From: Sphingomonas sp. Leaf343
Lineage (GTDB): Bacteria > Pseudomonadota > Alphaproteobacteria > Sphingomonadales > Sphingomonadaceae
Length of the DNA stretch: 64,000 nt
Reading direction: 5' to 3'
NCBI RefSeq assembly: GCF_001423765.1
Contig: NZ_LMPG01000014.1
Location: 124,001-188,000 of the forward strand
The position numbers and the translations under genes are program-made. Shown in pieces: positions 41,972 to 50,724 of the stretch. Below the pieces are notes generated by a model that was not told the DNA's origin, did no database searches, and saw nothing but the letters and a program-made list of their open reading frames with translations. Position 1 is the first letter of the stretch, and every line of letters begins with the position of its first letter.

Positions 41972-43881
41972 GCCCATGCCTCCACGCGCGGCCGGCGTTT
42001 GCGCAGGCGACCGACCAGCGACAGCGCGCCGCCAAGCGCGACGAGTCCGCCGCCGGCCCAGATCAACGTCACGAACGGCTTCCACCACAATCGCACCTGC
42101 CACCGACCGGTGCCGTCGGGCTGGCCAAGGACGGTGTAGAGCTGACCATCGAGCACGGTCATGATCGCCGACTCGCTGGTCGTGGTCGGTGGATCGGAGA
42201 AGGTGCGCGATTGCGGATAGAGTCGCGTCCTGTCGCCGTCGCGTTCGACGGTCAATCGCGCCTGCAATGCGGACCAGTTGTCGGCGACGACCGGGGAAAT
42301 CCCATCGAGCGTCACCCGGTACGGGCCGACGCGCGTCGCATCACCGCCACGCAGCGCGATCAATCGCTCGACGGTGAAGGCCGAATCGCAGGCCATCCCG
42401 GCCAGGCTGACGGCGATGCCAAGATGCGCAACGACCATGCCCCAGGTGAAAAGCGGCGTCCGTCGCAGATCGCGACCCCATAGCGGGGCGACGCTGGCCA
42501 CCGCCAGCCCGGCGGCGAGCGACAGGCCGAGCAGCGGCAGCACCCCGATCGGCATCGCGAAGACGACGAGCGCGGCGAAGGCGAACGCGGTGATCCCGAT
42601 CGGCCAGACCGCGCGCACGATGAGCGCCTGCGCATCGTCGCGCCGCCAGCGGATCAGCGGACCGACCGCCATGACGACGATCAGGATCAACGCCAGCGGC
42701 CCCGCCGCCTTGTTGAAGAACGGCGGCCCGACCGACAATTGCACGCCGAACCCGGCCGCGACGATCGGATAGAGCGTGCCGATCAGGACGATACCGAGGA
42801 TCACGGAGAGCAGCAGGTTGTTGGCGACGAGGCCGCCTTCGCGGCTGACGGGATCGAACGTCGTCCCCTGTCGCACCGTGCCGACCCGCGCCGCGAACAG
42901 GGCGAGCGCGCCGCCGATGTAGAGCGCGAGCAGCACGAGGATGAAGGCGCCCCGGCGTGGATCGACTGCGAAGGCGTGGACGCTGGTCAGGATACCGGAG
43001 CGAACGAGGAAGGTGCCCAGCATCGACATCGAAAAGGCGACGACCGCCAGCATCACCGTCCATGCGCGCAACCCGTCGCGGGTCGCCAGCACCGTCACCG
43101 AATGCAGGAGGGCGGTCGCCGCCAGCCACGGCATCAACGACGCATTCTCGACCGGGTCCCAGAACCACCAGCCGCCCCAGCCCAATTCGTAATAGGCCCA
43201 GTAGCTGCCGGCCGTGATCCCCAGCGTCAGGAAGATCCACGCGCCCAGCACCCATGGCCGCATCGCCCGTGCGAAGTCGCGCCCGACATCGCGGGTTACG
43301 AGCGCCCCCACCGCGAACGAGAACGCGACCGACAGCCCGACATAGCCCGCGTAGAGCGTCGGCGGGTGGAAGGCGAGGCCGGGGTCCTGCAACAGCGGGT
43401 TGAGGCCGGCGCCGTCGATGGCCGGCGGATTGAGCCGCGCGAACGGGTTGGAGGCGAACAGCAGGAAGGCGTAGAAGCCCAGCGCGATCGCTGCCTGCGC
43501 GCCGAGCGTCGCGATCAGCGTGCGCTCCGCCAGCGTCTTCTCGAACCAGGCCACGGCCCCGCCCGCGAGGCCGAGGATCGTGACCCACAGGAGCATCGAC
43601 CCCTCGTGATTGCCCCATGCGCCGGCGACCTTGTAGACCCACGGCTTGGCGGAGTGGCTGTTCTCCGCAACCAGCTTCACCGACATGTCGGAGATCTGGA
43701 AGACGGCGATCAGCGCCAGCATGGCGATGCCGATCAGCGCACCCTGCACCAGCGCGACCGGCCGCACCGTGGCAAGGACGGGCGCCTCCCCCCGACGCAG
43801 ACCGATCACCGCCAGCGCCAGTTGCAGCGCGGCGAGCGCAGCGGCGAGCCACAGCGCGGCAAGACCCAGTTCGGCGATCAT
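41968..43881 (-). CDS. ccmF: Heme lyase subunit CcmF
   Basis: Large polytopic membrane protein of 637 residues that ligates heme to apocytochrome c. The tryptophan-rich heme-handling motif WGGWWFWDPVENAS (about residue 236) and conserved His in the periplasmic loops (for example EGSML near residue 95 and HSVTVL) are present. Roughly fourteen membrane helices are expected. It overlaps ccmE by 4 bases and ccmG by 4 bases. Confidence 0.96.
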   Translation of the reverse strand: MIAELGLAALWLAAALAALQLALAVIGLRRGEAPVLATVRPVALVQGALIGIAMLALIAVFQISDMSVKLVAENSHSAKPWVYKVAGAWGNHEGSMLLWVTILGLAGGAVAWFEKTLAERTLIATLGAQAAIALGFYAFLLFASNPFARLNPPAIDGAGLNPLLQDPGLAFHPPTLYAGYVGLSVAFSFAVGALVTRDVGRDFARAMRPWVLGAWIFLTLGITAGSYWAYYELGWGGWWFWDPVENASLMPWLAATALLHSVTVLATRDGLRAWTVMLAVVAFSMSMLGTFLVRSGILTSVHAFAVDPRRGAFILVLLALYIGGALALFAARVGTVRQGTTFDPVSREGGLVANNLLLSVILGIVLIGTLYPIVAAGFGVQLSVGPPFFNKAAGPLALILIVVMAVGPLIRWRRDDAQALIVRAVWPIGITAFAFAALVVFAMPIGVLPLLGLSLAAGLAVASVAPLWGRDLRRTPLFTWGMVVAHLGIAVSLAGMACDSAFTVERLIALRGGDATRVGPYRVTLDGISPVVADNWSALQARLTVERDGDRTRLYPQSRTFSDPPTTTSESAIMTVLDGQLYTVLGQPDGTGRWQVRLWWKPFVTLIWAGGGLVALGGALSLVGRLRKRRPRVEAWA

Positions 43882-44312
43882 TGTTCCAGCGTCTTCGTCT
43901 CGTGCATCTTGCCGGCCAGTTCCGGCGGCATGTATTTCTCGTCGTGCTTGGCGAGCAGGTTGCCGGCCACGAATGAGCCGTCAGGCTGGAACTGCCCCTC
44001 TGCGACGACGCCCGATCTTTCGCGGAACAGGTCGGGGACGATGCCGGCATAGGTGACGGATGTCGTCGCCTTGCCATCGGTCACGACGAACTGGACGGTC
44101 ACGCCATCGGCGGCACGCATGACGGAGCCCGCCTCGACCATCCCGCCGAGCCGGACGGCGCGGCCCAGTGGCAGGCCGCTGCGGGCGACGTCGGACGGTG
44201 CGTAGAAGAATGCGGCCTGATCCTGCAGCGCCGACAAAGCCAGCACCGCCGCGACTGCGACCGCACCCAGCGCAAGCAGGACGAGCGTCATGCGTTGATG
44301 CTTCGCCTTCAC
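43878..44312 (-). CDS. ccmE: Cytochrome c maturation heme chaperone CcmE
   Basis: Periplasmic heme chaperone of 144 residues with an N-terminal anchor (residues 9-26) and an OB-fold. The covalent heme ligand is His123 in the HDEKYMPPE motif with Tyr127. It starts with GTG whose GTGA overlaps the ccmD stop. Heme is received from CcmC and passed to CcmF, both encoded in the same operon. Confidence 0.95.
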   Translation of the reverse strand: MKAKHQRMTLVLLALGAVAVAAVLALSALQDQAAFFYAPSDVARSGLPLGRAVRLGGMVEAGSVMRAADGVTVQFVVTDGKATTSVTYAGIVPDLFRERSGVVAEGQFQPDGSFVAGNLLAKHDEKYMPPELAGKMHETKTLEQ

Positions 44313-44419
44313 GACCGCTTCTCAGCGCGCCGCATGGCGACGAACGACAGCCAGGCCAGCACCGCCGCACCGCCAAGCACCACCGCATAGGCCGCGGTCA
44401 CGAAGGGCCAGGGGTTCAT
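44309..44419 (-). CDS. ccmD: Heme exporter protein CcmD
   Basis: A very short gene of 36 codons plus stop: MNPWPFVTAAYAVVLGG at the N terminus, one membrane helix (about residues 8-28) and a basic tail (MRRAEKRS). This is the CcmD layout, including the FVTAAY start. It lies 10 bases after the ccmC stop, has GAGGT 7 bases before the ATG, and its TGA overlaps the ccmE GTG. CcmD helps release heme-loaded CcmE from the CcmC complex. Confidence 0.9.
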   Translation of the reverse strand: MNPWPFVTAAYAVVLGGAAVLAWLSFVAMRRAEKRS

Positions 44420-44429
44420 ACCTGCCACC

Positions 44430-45155
44430 TCATGCCCGCGCCATCCGACGCATCCGCGCCTCCGCCTTCGCCTTCGCCAGCAGCGTTCGCATCCGCATCA
44501 GCACAATCGCGCCGAACAGGCAGGTGAAGCCCGCGAGCATGAACGGCAGCGGCCACAGGATCGATCCGGCTATGGTCGATCTGGTCAGCCCGATACTCGG
44601 CCCCTGATGCAGCGTATTCCACCAGATCACCGAATAGCGGATGATCGGCAGCAAAACCGTGCCAGCGATGCCGAACAGCGCCGGCACGCGTCCGTCGCCA
44701 CCGCGATCCGCATCGGCACGGGCCAATGCGATATAGGCACAATAGACGAAGAACAGCAGCAGCATCGACGTCAGCCGCCCATCCCACTGCCAGTACGTTC
44801 CCCAGGTCGGTCGGCCCCAGATCGCACCGCTGACCAGACACAGCGCCGCGAACAGCGCCCCCGGCACGGCGATCGCCCGCGCGGCGATAGCGGCGAGCGG
44901 ATGGCGCCAGACGAGGAGCGCGATCGAGGACAGCGCGATACCCGTCCATCCGCCCATGCCGAGCCACGCGGTCGGCACGTGGATGTACAGGATGCGGACA
45001 CTCTCACCCTGAAGATAGTCGGGCGGCGTTTGGGTCAGGCCCGCCCAGCAGCCGATCGCGATTAGCACCACGCCCACCCAGAACAGGAGGGGCGTCAACG
45101 GGCGCGCGATCCGGATGAAGCGGGCGGGATTGGCGAGGGCGTGGAGCGTCGGCAC
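44430..45155 (-). CDS. ccmC: Heme exporter/lyase protein CcmC
   Basis: A 241-residue inner-membrane protein with about six helices that loads heme onto CcmE. The Trp-rich heme motif WGTYWQWDGRLTS is intact (about residue 115), and the conserved His residues are in HVPTAW and NTLHQGPS. The start is taken as the GTG at 45155 (VPTLHALANPARF), where family similarity begins; a GTG 13 codons upstream is possible. ccmA and ccmB are not adjacent, so the ATPase part of the pathway must be elsewhere. Confidence 0.92.
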   Translation of the reverse strand: MPTLHALANPARFIRIARPLTPLLFWVGVVLIAIGCWAGLTQTPPDYLQGESVRILYIHVPTAWLGMGGWTGIALSSIALLVWRHPLAAIAARAIAVPGALFAALCLVSGAIWGRPTWGTYWQWDGRLTSMLLLFFVYCAYIALARADADRGGDGRVPALFGIAGTVLLPIIRYSVIWWNTLHQGPSIGLTRSTIAGSILWPLPFMLAGFTCLFGAIVLMRMRTLLAKAKAEARMRRMARA

Positions 45156-45231
45156 TGAGCGATCGCTATTATGGTGAAAGTGACGCGCCGTCACGCGAGA
45201 CTTGGAGAGGAGAGTGCTTCGCGTGATACCC

Positions 45232-46278
45232 TCAACGATCGATCAGGCGCTTCGCCAGTTGATCCGCCACGTCCGACGCCGGCTGACCGGTGCGGTCGCT
45301 TTCGTCCCAAACCTCGACCAGTCGCTCGGGGATGCGGGCGATACGGGCCATGACTTCGGACTCGTCGCCGTGGCCGAGATATTCAAGCCCGACATTGATG
45401 ATCCCGCCCGCGTTGATGACATAATCGGGCGCGTAGAGGATGCCGCGATCGTGCAGCCGCTGCCCCTCGCCCCGTGTCGCGAGCTGGTTGTTGGCCCCGC
45501 CCGCGACGACCTTGGCGGTCAGTGCGGCGATGCTAGCCTCGGTCAGGATCGCGCCGAGCGCGTTGGGGCTGACGAGATCGACGTCCTGCGTCAGGATCGC
45601 TTCCGGCGATACGACGGTTGCGCCGAGTTCTCCGGCCATGCGGTTGGCACGACCCTCGTCGACATCGGCCAGCGTCAGGATCGCGCCGTCGTTGGCCAGC
45701 AACTTTGCAAGGCCGCCACCGACCGAGCCGAGGCCCTGCACGGCGACGCGGACGCCCTTCATGTCGGTCGCGCCGAGACCGCGTGCGGCAGCCGCCTTCA
45801 CGCCGAGATAGACGCCATGGGCAGTGTAGGGACCGGGATCGCCACCCGCGGCGCCGCTGGCGACGGGCAGGCCGGAGACATATTTCGTCTGTCCGGCGAT
45901 GATCTTCATCCGCTCTTCGGACATACCGACGTCTTCGGCGGTCACGTAACGGCCGCCGAGCGATTCGACCGATCGGCCGAATGCTTCGAGTTGCGCGCTG
46001 GTGATAACGTCGCCGGGCTTGGCCGCAAGCACGACGCCCTTGCCGCCACCCAGTTCCAGGCCGGCCATGGCGTTCTTGTAGCTCATGCCGCGCGACAGGC
46101 GCAGCGCATCGGTGATCGCGGCGTCGGTGGTCGCATAATGCCAGAAGCGGGCACCGCCGGCGGCCGGCCCAAGCGACGTCGAGTGGATCGCGATGACGGC
46201 CTGAAGACCCGACGCGGGGTCGGTGAACAGGTGGACGCCCTCATGGTCGTCGAAATCGGGAAAGCCCCAATCGGTCAT
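45232..46278 (-). CDS. Leu/Phe/Val/Glu-type amino acid dehydrogenase
   Basis: A 348-residue NAD-dependent dehydrogenase of the Glu/Leu/Phe/Val family, interconverting a branched-chain or aromatic amino acid with its 2-oxo acid. The catalytic lysine segments are GMSYKNAMAGLELGGGKGV, and the Rossmann motif is VQGLGSVGGGLA (about residue 180). The exact substrate is unclear; leucine dehydrogenase is the best guess. It lies just downstream of tRNA-His on the same strand, and a 76-base gap separates it from ccmC. Confidence 0.92.
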   Translation of the reverse strand: MTDWGFPDFDDHEGVHLFTDPASGLQAVIAIHSTSLGPAAGGARFWHYATTDAAITDALRLSRGMSYKNAMAGLELGGGKGVVLAAKPGDVITSAQLEAFGRSVESLGGRYVTAEDVGMSEERMKIIAGQTKYVSGLPVASGAAGGDPGPYTAHGVYLGVKAAAARGLGATDMKGVRVAVQGLGSVGGGLAKLLANDGAILTLADVDEGRANRMAGELGATVVSPEAILTQDVDLVSPNALGAILTEASIAALTAKVVAGGANNQLATRGEGQRLHDRGILYAPDYVINAGGIINVGLEYLGHGDESEVMARIARIPERLVEVWDESDRTGQPASDVADQLAKRLIDR

Positions 46279-46302
46279 CGCGGGTTCTCGGCTGTGAAGA
46301 AG

Positions 46303-46380
46303 TGGGGCGACCGACGGGACTTGAACCCGCAACTTCCGGCATCACAAGCCGACGCTCTAACCAATTGAACTACGGTCGCC
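46303..46380 (-). tRNA. tRNA-His(GTG)
   Basis: Acceptor GCGACCG pairs with CGGTCGC, with the extra G-1 opposite discriminator C73 that is unique to tRNA-His. The anticodon loop TTGTGAT on GTCGGC/GCCGG-type stem gives GTG; the T arm holds GGTTCAAGTCC. CCA is encoded. Confidence 0.96.
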
Positions 46381-46428
46381 GCGAAGAGCAGCGCCCCTAG
46401 CGTCCCTGACGGTCCGCCGTCAAGACCA

Positions 46429-47154
46429 TCAGAAGCGACCTTCGACCGAAAGCCGATATCCGTCCGGTCCGGCGGTGAAGCCGCTGGCGGCCAGACGCTC
46501 GCCGGCAGCCGGATCGCTGGGGCGCAGCGACAGGTCGGCGCGGTAGCGACCGCCGCCCGATATCCGCAGGGCGATCGCCTCCCCGCCCCCGGCACTGGCG
46601 AGCGGCAGCAGGAGCGCGCCGGCATCGCACCGGGCGTTGCCGCTGACCGAAGAGGGCAGCGCGATGCCGGACGCCTCCCCCGCCAGCGTCGCGACGACAC
46701 GGCCCTGCGCCGCGACGCACTGCCCATCCTGGAAACGCACCGTCAGCGCGTCGAGGTCGATCGCCGACACGGGTAGTGGCTGGAACGTCGACCCCGTCGC
46801 CAGACGCGCGGTAAAGCCGTCGATGCCCATGCCGCTGCGGCTGACGAACGCCTTGCCGGACAGCGGCGGCGCGCCGATCCCGCCGGGACCGGCGACGACG
46901 ATCGTCGCGCGCCCCGTCAGCAGCGGCCACGGCGACAGGCGCGCGCGGAGGTCCCCCAGCGCGAGATCGCCGAACTTCACCTCCGACAGCGTCGCGCCCC
47001 AGATCGTGCCGCTGACAGCACGCGCCACGACGCCCTGATCGCCGACGCCGGCCCAACCGAGCACCAGCCGCATCGGCAGAAACACGACCAGCCCCAGCAC
47101 CAGCATCGCGCCGAACAGCGCGGTGGGGCCGGTCGTCAGGCGGATGCGCTTCAT
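46429..47154 (-). CDS. gspN: Type II secretion protein GspN
   Basis: A 241-residue inner-membrane bitopic protein, the last gene of the operon. One N-terminal membrane helix (about residues 10-33) precedes a periplasmic beta-rich domain with the pattern LPLRLVLGW...VSGTIWGATL that marks GspN. Its role in type II secretion is accessory. The ATG at 47154 overlaps the gspM stop. Confidence 0.88.
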   Translation of the reverse strand: MKRIRLTTGPTALFGAMLVLGLVVFLPMRLVLGWAGVGDQGVVARAVSGTIWGATLSEVKFGDLALGDLRARLSPWPLLTGRATIVVAGPGGIGAPPLSGKAFVSRSGMGIDGFTARLATGSTFQPLPVSAIDLDALTVRFQDGQCVAAQGRVVATLAGEASGIALPSSVSGNARCDAGALLLPLASAGGGEAIALRISGGGRYRADLSLRPSDPAAGERLAASGFTAGPDGYRLSVEGRF

Positions 47155-47624
47155 TGCCCGCGGCTCCGCAGCACCAGCCGCGCGGCGACGGTGCGGTCGC
47201 CATTGTCCGTCAGCGCCGCGCTTTCGACGACCACGCCGCTGCGTTCCAGCCGGGCCAGCCAAGTCGACAGCGCCGCACCCCGCGCGGACGTGATCGCGAC
47301 GCGAACGCCGTCGCCGCCGCCGTCGGGATCGATACTGGCGAGCGGAAAGCCGGCCTCTTCGGCGCGGGTACGGACGATCTCCGTCAGCGTGCCGACGATC
47401 GGCGGCGCACGTCGGGCCTGCCGCAGCGAGTCGACCAGATTGTGCGTCTCGCCCAGCCGGATCACCGCGGCCGCATGCCGTTCCCGCGCGCTCGACAGCG
47501 CATCGGCGGCGGGGCGGATGACGAGGCCCCAGACGATCGTCACGACGGCGAGCGCGGCCATCACCAGCAACAATCTCTGCTCGCGCTTCGACCGCTGCCC
47601 GAACCATGTCTTCAGCGCGATCAT
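47151..47624 (-). CDS. gspM: Type II secretion protein GspM
   Basis: A 157-residue inner-membrane platform protein. A short cytoplasmic N terminus (WFGQRSKREQRLL) is followed by one helix (residues 19-36) and a periplasmic ferredoxin-like domain. It partners with GspL. Both ends overlap neighbouring gsp genes by 4 bases. Confidence 0.9.
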   Translation of the reverse strand: MIALKTWFGQRSKREQRLLLVMAALAVVTIVWGLVIRPAADALSSARERHAAAVIRLGETHNLVDSLRQARRAPPIVGTLTEIVRTRAEEAGFPLASIDPDGGGDGVRVAITSARGAALSTWLARLERSGVVVESAALTDNGDRTVAARLVLRSRGQ

Positions 47625-48697
47625 GGCGCGGTCACGGTCAGTTCGCCGCTGACGCGAGTGCCGTTTGCGACGAACGTGCTGGCGCGGACGGTGAAGCCCG
47701 CGCGTTCCAGCGCCCGTTTCAGGTCGGTCGCCGCCGATTCGCGTTCGGTCGCCACCGACAGCCGCAGCGCGCCGTCGTTGGTGAAGTCCAGCCCGGTCAG
47801 CTCGGTCTGCGGCACCGCGCGCACCGCGGCGAAGGCAGCGGCGGCAGTGGTGGAGAAGCCCGCGCCGGGGCCGAACGTCCGCCGCTGACGCTCGGTCAGT
47901 TGCCGAGAGGGATCGGTCACCGTCTCGCCGCGCGGCAGCGCCGTGGCGGCGAGCGCGTCGGCCTTCGCCTCGAGCCGGTCGGCGGCGAAGCTGTATTTGG
48001 CGAGCCGCACCAGCGAAATGGCCAGCGTCACCGCCAGCAGGGCCAGCGCCATCACCGCGAGCCGGCGAACCAGCCGCCAGTCGATCGCGAAACCGCGCCG
48101 CCGCGCGAATACTCCCTGCCGCAGGTCCAGCGCCGGCTCCGCCGCCGCCCGGAACAGCGCTGCATCCAGTGCCGCGCGGTCCAGCGGTTGCGGCGGCGTG
48201 TCACCGGTGACGAGGTCGGTCAGCCGCGCCTCGTCCGCGAAGCCGGCAGTGCGGCCGCGCACCACGCCCTGTCCGCCGATATCGGCACGGATATATCCGT
48301 CGTCGGGGCGCGGCAGCAGCATCGGTGCGGGGATCATCGCCACCGGATCGACGCCCGCGCCGGCGAGCTGCGCCAGCCACGCCTGCATCGTGCCCGCGCC
48401 GACGACGCCGATCGGGCGCTCGGCCCCTTCGCCCTCGCTACCGACCGCGACGTGAAGTTCCCCGACGGGCGCGGCGCTCGCCTCCGCCGCCAGCAGGCGT
48501 GCCGCGGCGATCCCCTGTGCCGCAGAGCGGGTCGGCAGGTCCGCCCAGTGCAATGTCACGGCGTCGGCGGGTGTGACCGCGACGATCGGATCGTCGCCCT
48601 GCGGCACGCCGTCACCGCGCGCCATCGTGCCGCCGTCGCCGACGCGCAGCCAGCGGAATCCGGTATCGCCGGTGGGGAGGAACAACAGCGTGGTCAT
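47621..48697 (-). CDS. gspL: Type II secretion protein GspL
   Basis: A 358-residue platform protein. The cytoplasmic actin-like domain (about residues 1-230) recruits the ATPase GspE; a membrane helix (about 240-258, VMALALLAVTLAISLV) leads to a periplasmic domain. The ATG at 48697 overlaps the gspK stop (ATGA). The cytoplasmic domain is rather short compared with gammaproteobacterial GspL. Confidence 0.9.
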   Translation of the reverse strand: MTTLLFLPTGDTGFRWLRVGDGGTMARGDGVPQGDDPIVAVTPADAVTLHWADLPTRSAAQGIAAARLLAAEASAAPVGELHVAVGSEGEGAERPIGVVGAGTMQAWLAQLAGAGVDPVAMIPAPMLLPRPDDGYIRADIGGQGVVRGRTAGFADEARLTDLVTGDTPPQPLDRAALDAALFRAAAEPALDLRQGVFARRRGFAIDWRLVRRLAVMALALLAVTLAISLVRLAKYSFAADRLEAKADALAATALPRGETVTDPSRQLTERQRRTFGPGAGFSTTAAAAFAAVRAVPQTELTGLDFTNDGALRLSVATERESAATDLKRALERAGFTVRASTFVANGTRVSGELTVTAP

Positions 48698-49650
48698 GTA
48701 TCCTCGCCCCATTGCCGCGAGACGAGCCGGACGGGAAGCCTCGTCGCGTCGATCAATGCTCTTTCCTCCAGCGCAGCTCCCGGCACCGTCACGTCGATCC
48801 GGAGCCGGAACCAAGTGGAGGTGAACGCGATCTGCTGGCTGCCGGCATTGGCGAGGCCGCCGAAGACCGCGTTTGCATCACCATATCCCTGCGGGGGGCG
48901 CCGCATCAGCAGCGCGCGCGCCGCGTCGACCGACAGCGTGTCCGGGCCGACCATCGCCAGCAACGGAGCCTGTTCGGGCAGCAGCGTGTTGACGTTGATC
49001 GTCGACGGCTCGGTCGTCGGCAGCGCGCAGATCCACGGGCGAAGCGCCTCGTATATTTCCGGGGTCACGCCCGACACCGCGCGCAGCTCGCTGGGGTCGG
49101 CCATCAGCGTGCCCGACGTCCGGTAACCGCTGTACCGCGCATCCTCGGCCCCGGCCGCCTGCTGGTCCTGATCGGTGTCGATCCAGTCCGCGGCCCCGCC
49201 GGACACCTGTTGCGCCACCTGTTGCGGAATGCCGAGCAACCCCATCAGCCGGGTGAACCGCACCCGTTGCGTGATGTCGCCGGACGAATAGATGCCGGGC
49301 GCGACCTGCGTCACGAGGCCGTTGAGGTTGAAGCAATTGCCGCCGTCGGTCACGCGCGCGGTCGCCAACCCGCCGCCCGGTAGCGGCAGGCCAAAGGGCT
49401 GGTCGCTCCACCCCCCCGCCAGCGTGATCCGCTTCGGGCTGCGTTCGAGCAGCGTGCCGACCCGGACGGCCGCCATTGCCTCCGCCGCGACGGCATACGC
49501 GCGCGCCTGCTCCCCCGCGGCGGCGTTGGCCGCCAAGCGGGTGGACAGGCGCAGCTTCTCCAGCGCGCCGCCCGCCATGACCGCGATCACGGCGACCAGC
49601 ATCAGCACGGTCAACAGCGCCGCGCCCTTTTCGCGGGGATCAACTTTCAT
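48694..49650 (-). CDS. gspK: Type II secretion minor pseudopilin GspK
   Basis: A 318-residue minor pseudopilin, the large tip subunit. The prepilin cleavage site follows REKG, with mature N terminus AALLTVLMLVAVIAV. GspK lacks the Glu+5 of other pseudopilins, as here. The large insertion domain between strands, with ISCWIDTDQD-type residues (ADWIDTDQDQ), binds calcium in homologues. The ATG at 49650 overlaps the gspJ stop by 11 bases. Confidence 0.92.
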   Translation of the reverse strand: MKVDPREKGAALLTVLMLVAVIAVMAGGALEKLRLSTRLAANAAAGEQARAYAVAAEAMAAVRVGTLLERSPKRITLAGGWSDQPFGLPLPGGGLATARVTDGGNCFNLNGLVTQVAPGIYSSGDITQRVRFTRLMGLLGIPQQVAQQVSGGAADWIDTDQDQQAAGAEDARYSGYRTSGTLMADPSELRAVSGVTPEIYEALRPWICALPTTEPSTINVNTLLPEQAPLLAMVGPDTLSVDAARALLMRRPPQGYGDANAVFGGLANAGSQQIAFTSTWFRLRIDVTVPGAALEERALIDATRLPVRLVSRQWGEDT

Positions 49651-50341
49651 CGTCGGGCCGTGCGGGAGGTGGCGGCGCATAGCCGGTGCCGATCAGGAAC
49701 ATCGCGCGATACGCGGTGCCGTCGCGGCGCGTCATTCGCATCTCCATCGCCTGCGGCAGCGGGATGCCGCCCGCGCCATCCCATCGATCGCTCCACGCCC
49801 CGTTGAAGCGATAGCGGAGCGTCAGGTCGCGGACGCCAGTCAGCATCGGCGTGGCGGATAGCGGCGCGGCACCGTCGATCTGCGGATAGCCGATCCGCTG
49901 GAGCGTCCCGTCGACGATCTGCCACACCAGCTTCTGCGCGCCCGGTCGCGCAGCGGCATCGATATTGGTCCAGCCGCCGCGCACCATCGCCACGCTCCCG
50001 TTCTCGCCGACAAACGCCGGACGCAACGTGCCCGATTCGTCGCGTGCCGCCCTTGGCAGCGCCTGCGCCAGATCGGCCGAGAGGGCGGTAATCGTTCGCA
50101 CCAGCGCCGCGCCGTCGTCCAGCCGCTTCGTCGTCGCCGCCTGCGCCCGAATGCTGAACGACAGGATCGCTACGCCCGCCGCCGCGATCATCCCGAAGAT
50201 CATCAGCGAGACCATGACCTCGACCAGCGTGAAGCCGTGTTCGGCGGAGTGCCTCATCGGTGCGAAGCCATATTCGGCAGAGCGCCCCATCGGTGCGAAG
50301 CCGTGTCGGGCGGAATATCGCTTGGATACAGCGTGGGTCAT
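49640..50341 (-). CDS. gspJ: Type II secretion minor pseudopilin GspJ with a repeated leader
   Basis: A 233-residue minor pseudopilin. The class III leader cleavage is at Gly36-Phe37, giving FTLVEVMVSLMIF with Glu at +5. The ATG at 50341 overlaps the gspI stop as ATGA. Unusually, residues 8-40 consist of three 11-residue imperfect repeats (RYSARHGFAPM, GRSAEYGFAPM, RHSAEHGFTLV), each containing Gly-Phe; they are encoded by three 33-base units at 50222-50320. Normal GspJ leaders are much shorter, and internal ATGs in the second and third units could also be used. Confidence 0.92.
   Translation of the reverse strand: MTHAVSKRYSARHGFAPMGRSAEYGFAPMRHSAEHGFTLVEVMVSLMIFGMIAAAGVAILSFSIRAQAATTKRLDDGAALVRTITALSADLAQALPRAARDESGTLRPAFVGENGSVAMVRGGWTNIDAAARPGAQKLVWQIVDGTLQRIGYPQIDGAAPLSATPMLTGVRDLTLRYRFNGAWSDRWDGAGGIPLPQAMEMRMTRRDGTAYRAMFLIGTGYAPPPPARPDDES
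50222..50320 (-). repeat. Three 33-base tandem units inside the gspJ leader
   Basis: Three imperfect direct repeats of 33 bases keep the reading frame and repeat the prepilin cleavage neighbourhood. The middle copy is most like the first at the protein end (GFAPM) and most like the third at the start (SAE). This looks like recent slippage or duplication of the leader. Confidence 0.85.
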
Positions 50342-50724
50342 GTGGTCAGCACCGGAATGCTCGGGGGCCGGACCATCGTGAAGCGGCCGACGACCTGCCC
50401 GCGACGATTGGCGACCGCGACGTCGATGCGAACCACGCGTGCGTCGCCGACCGACGACACCTGCCGCGTCCACCGCCACGCGCGACCACCATTCGTCTCC
50501 GCGCCGGACGTGCGGCCCGGCATCGGAGCCTCCGCCTCCGTCAGCGCGTCCAGCGCGACGTTGCGAGCGACGAGTTCGGCGGCGACATCCTCGTCGATGA
50601 TGCTCGCGCCGCGCACGGTCGCACTTTCGAGGCGGACCAGTGCCAGTGCGGCGAGGCTGAAGACCGCCAGCGCGACCATGATTTCGATGAGCGTGAAGCC
50701 CTGTTCCCGGAGCTTACTGCGCAT
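50338..50724 (-). CDS. gspI: Type II secretion minor pseudopilin GspI
   Basis: A 128-residue minor pseudopilin with a short leader MRSKLREQG and mature N terminus FTLIEIMVALAVFSLAALAL, cleaved after Gly9, with Glu at +5. It nucleates the pseudopilus tip with GspJ and GspK. It overlaps gspH by 11 bases and gspJ by 4. Confidence 0.92.
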   Translation of the reverse strand: MRSKLREQGFTLIEIMVALAVFSLAALALVRLESATVRGASIIDEDVAAELVARNVALDALTEAEAPMPGRTSGAETNGGRAWRWTRQVSSVGDARVVRIDVAVANRRGQVVGRFTMVRPPSIPVLTT

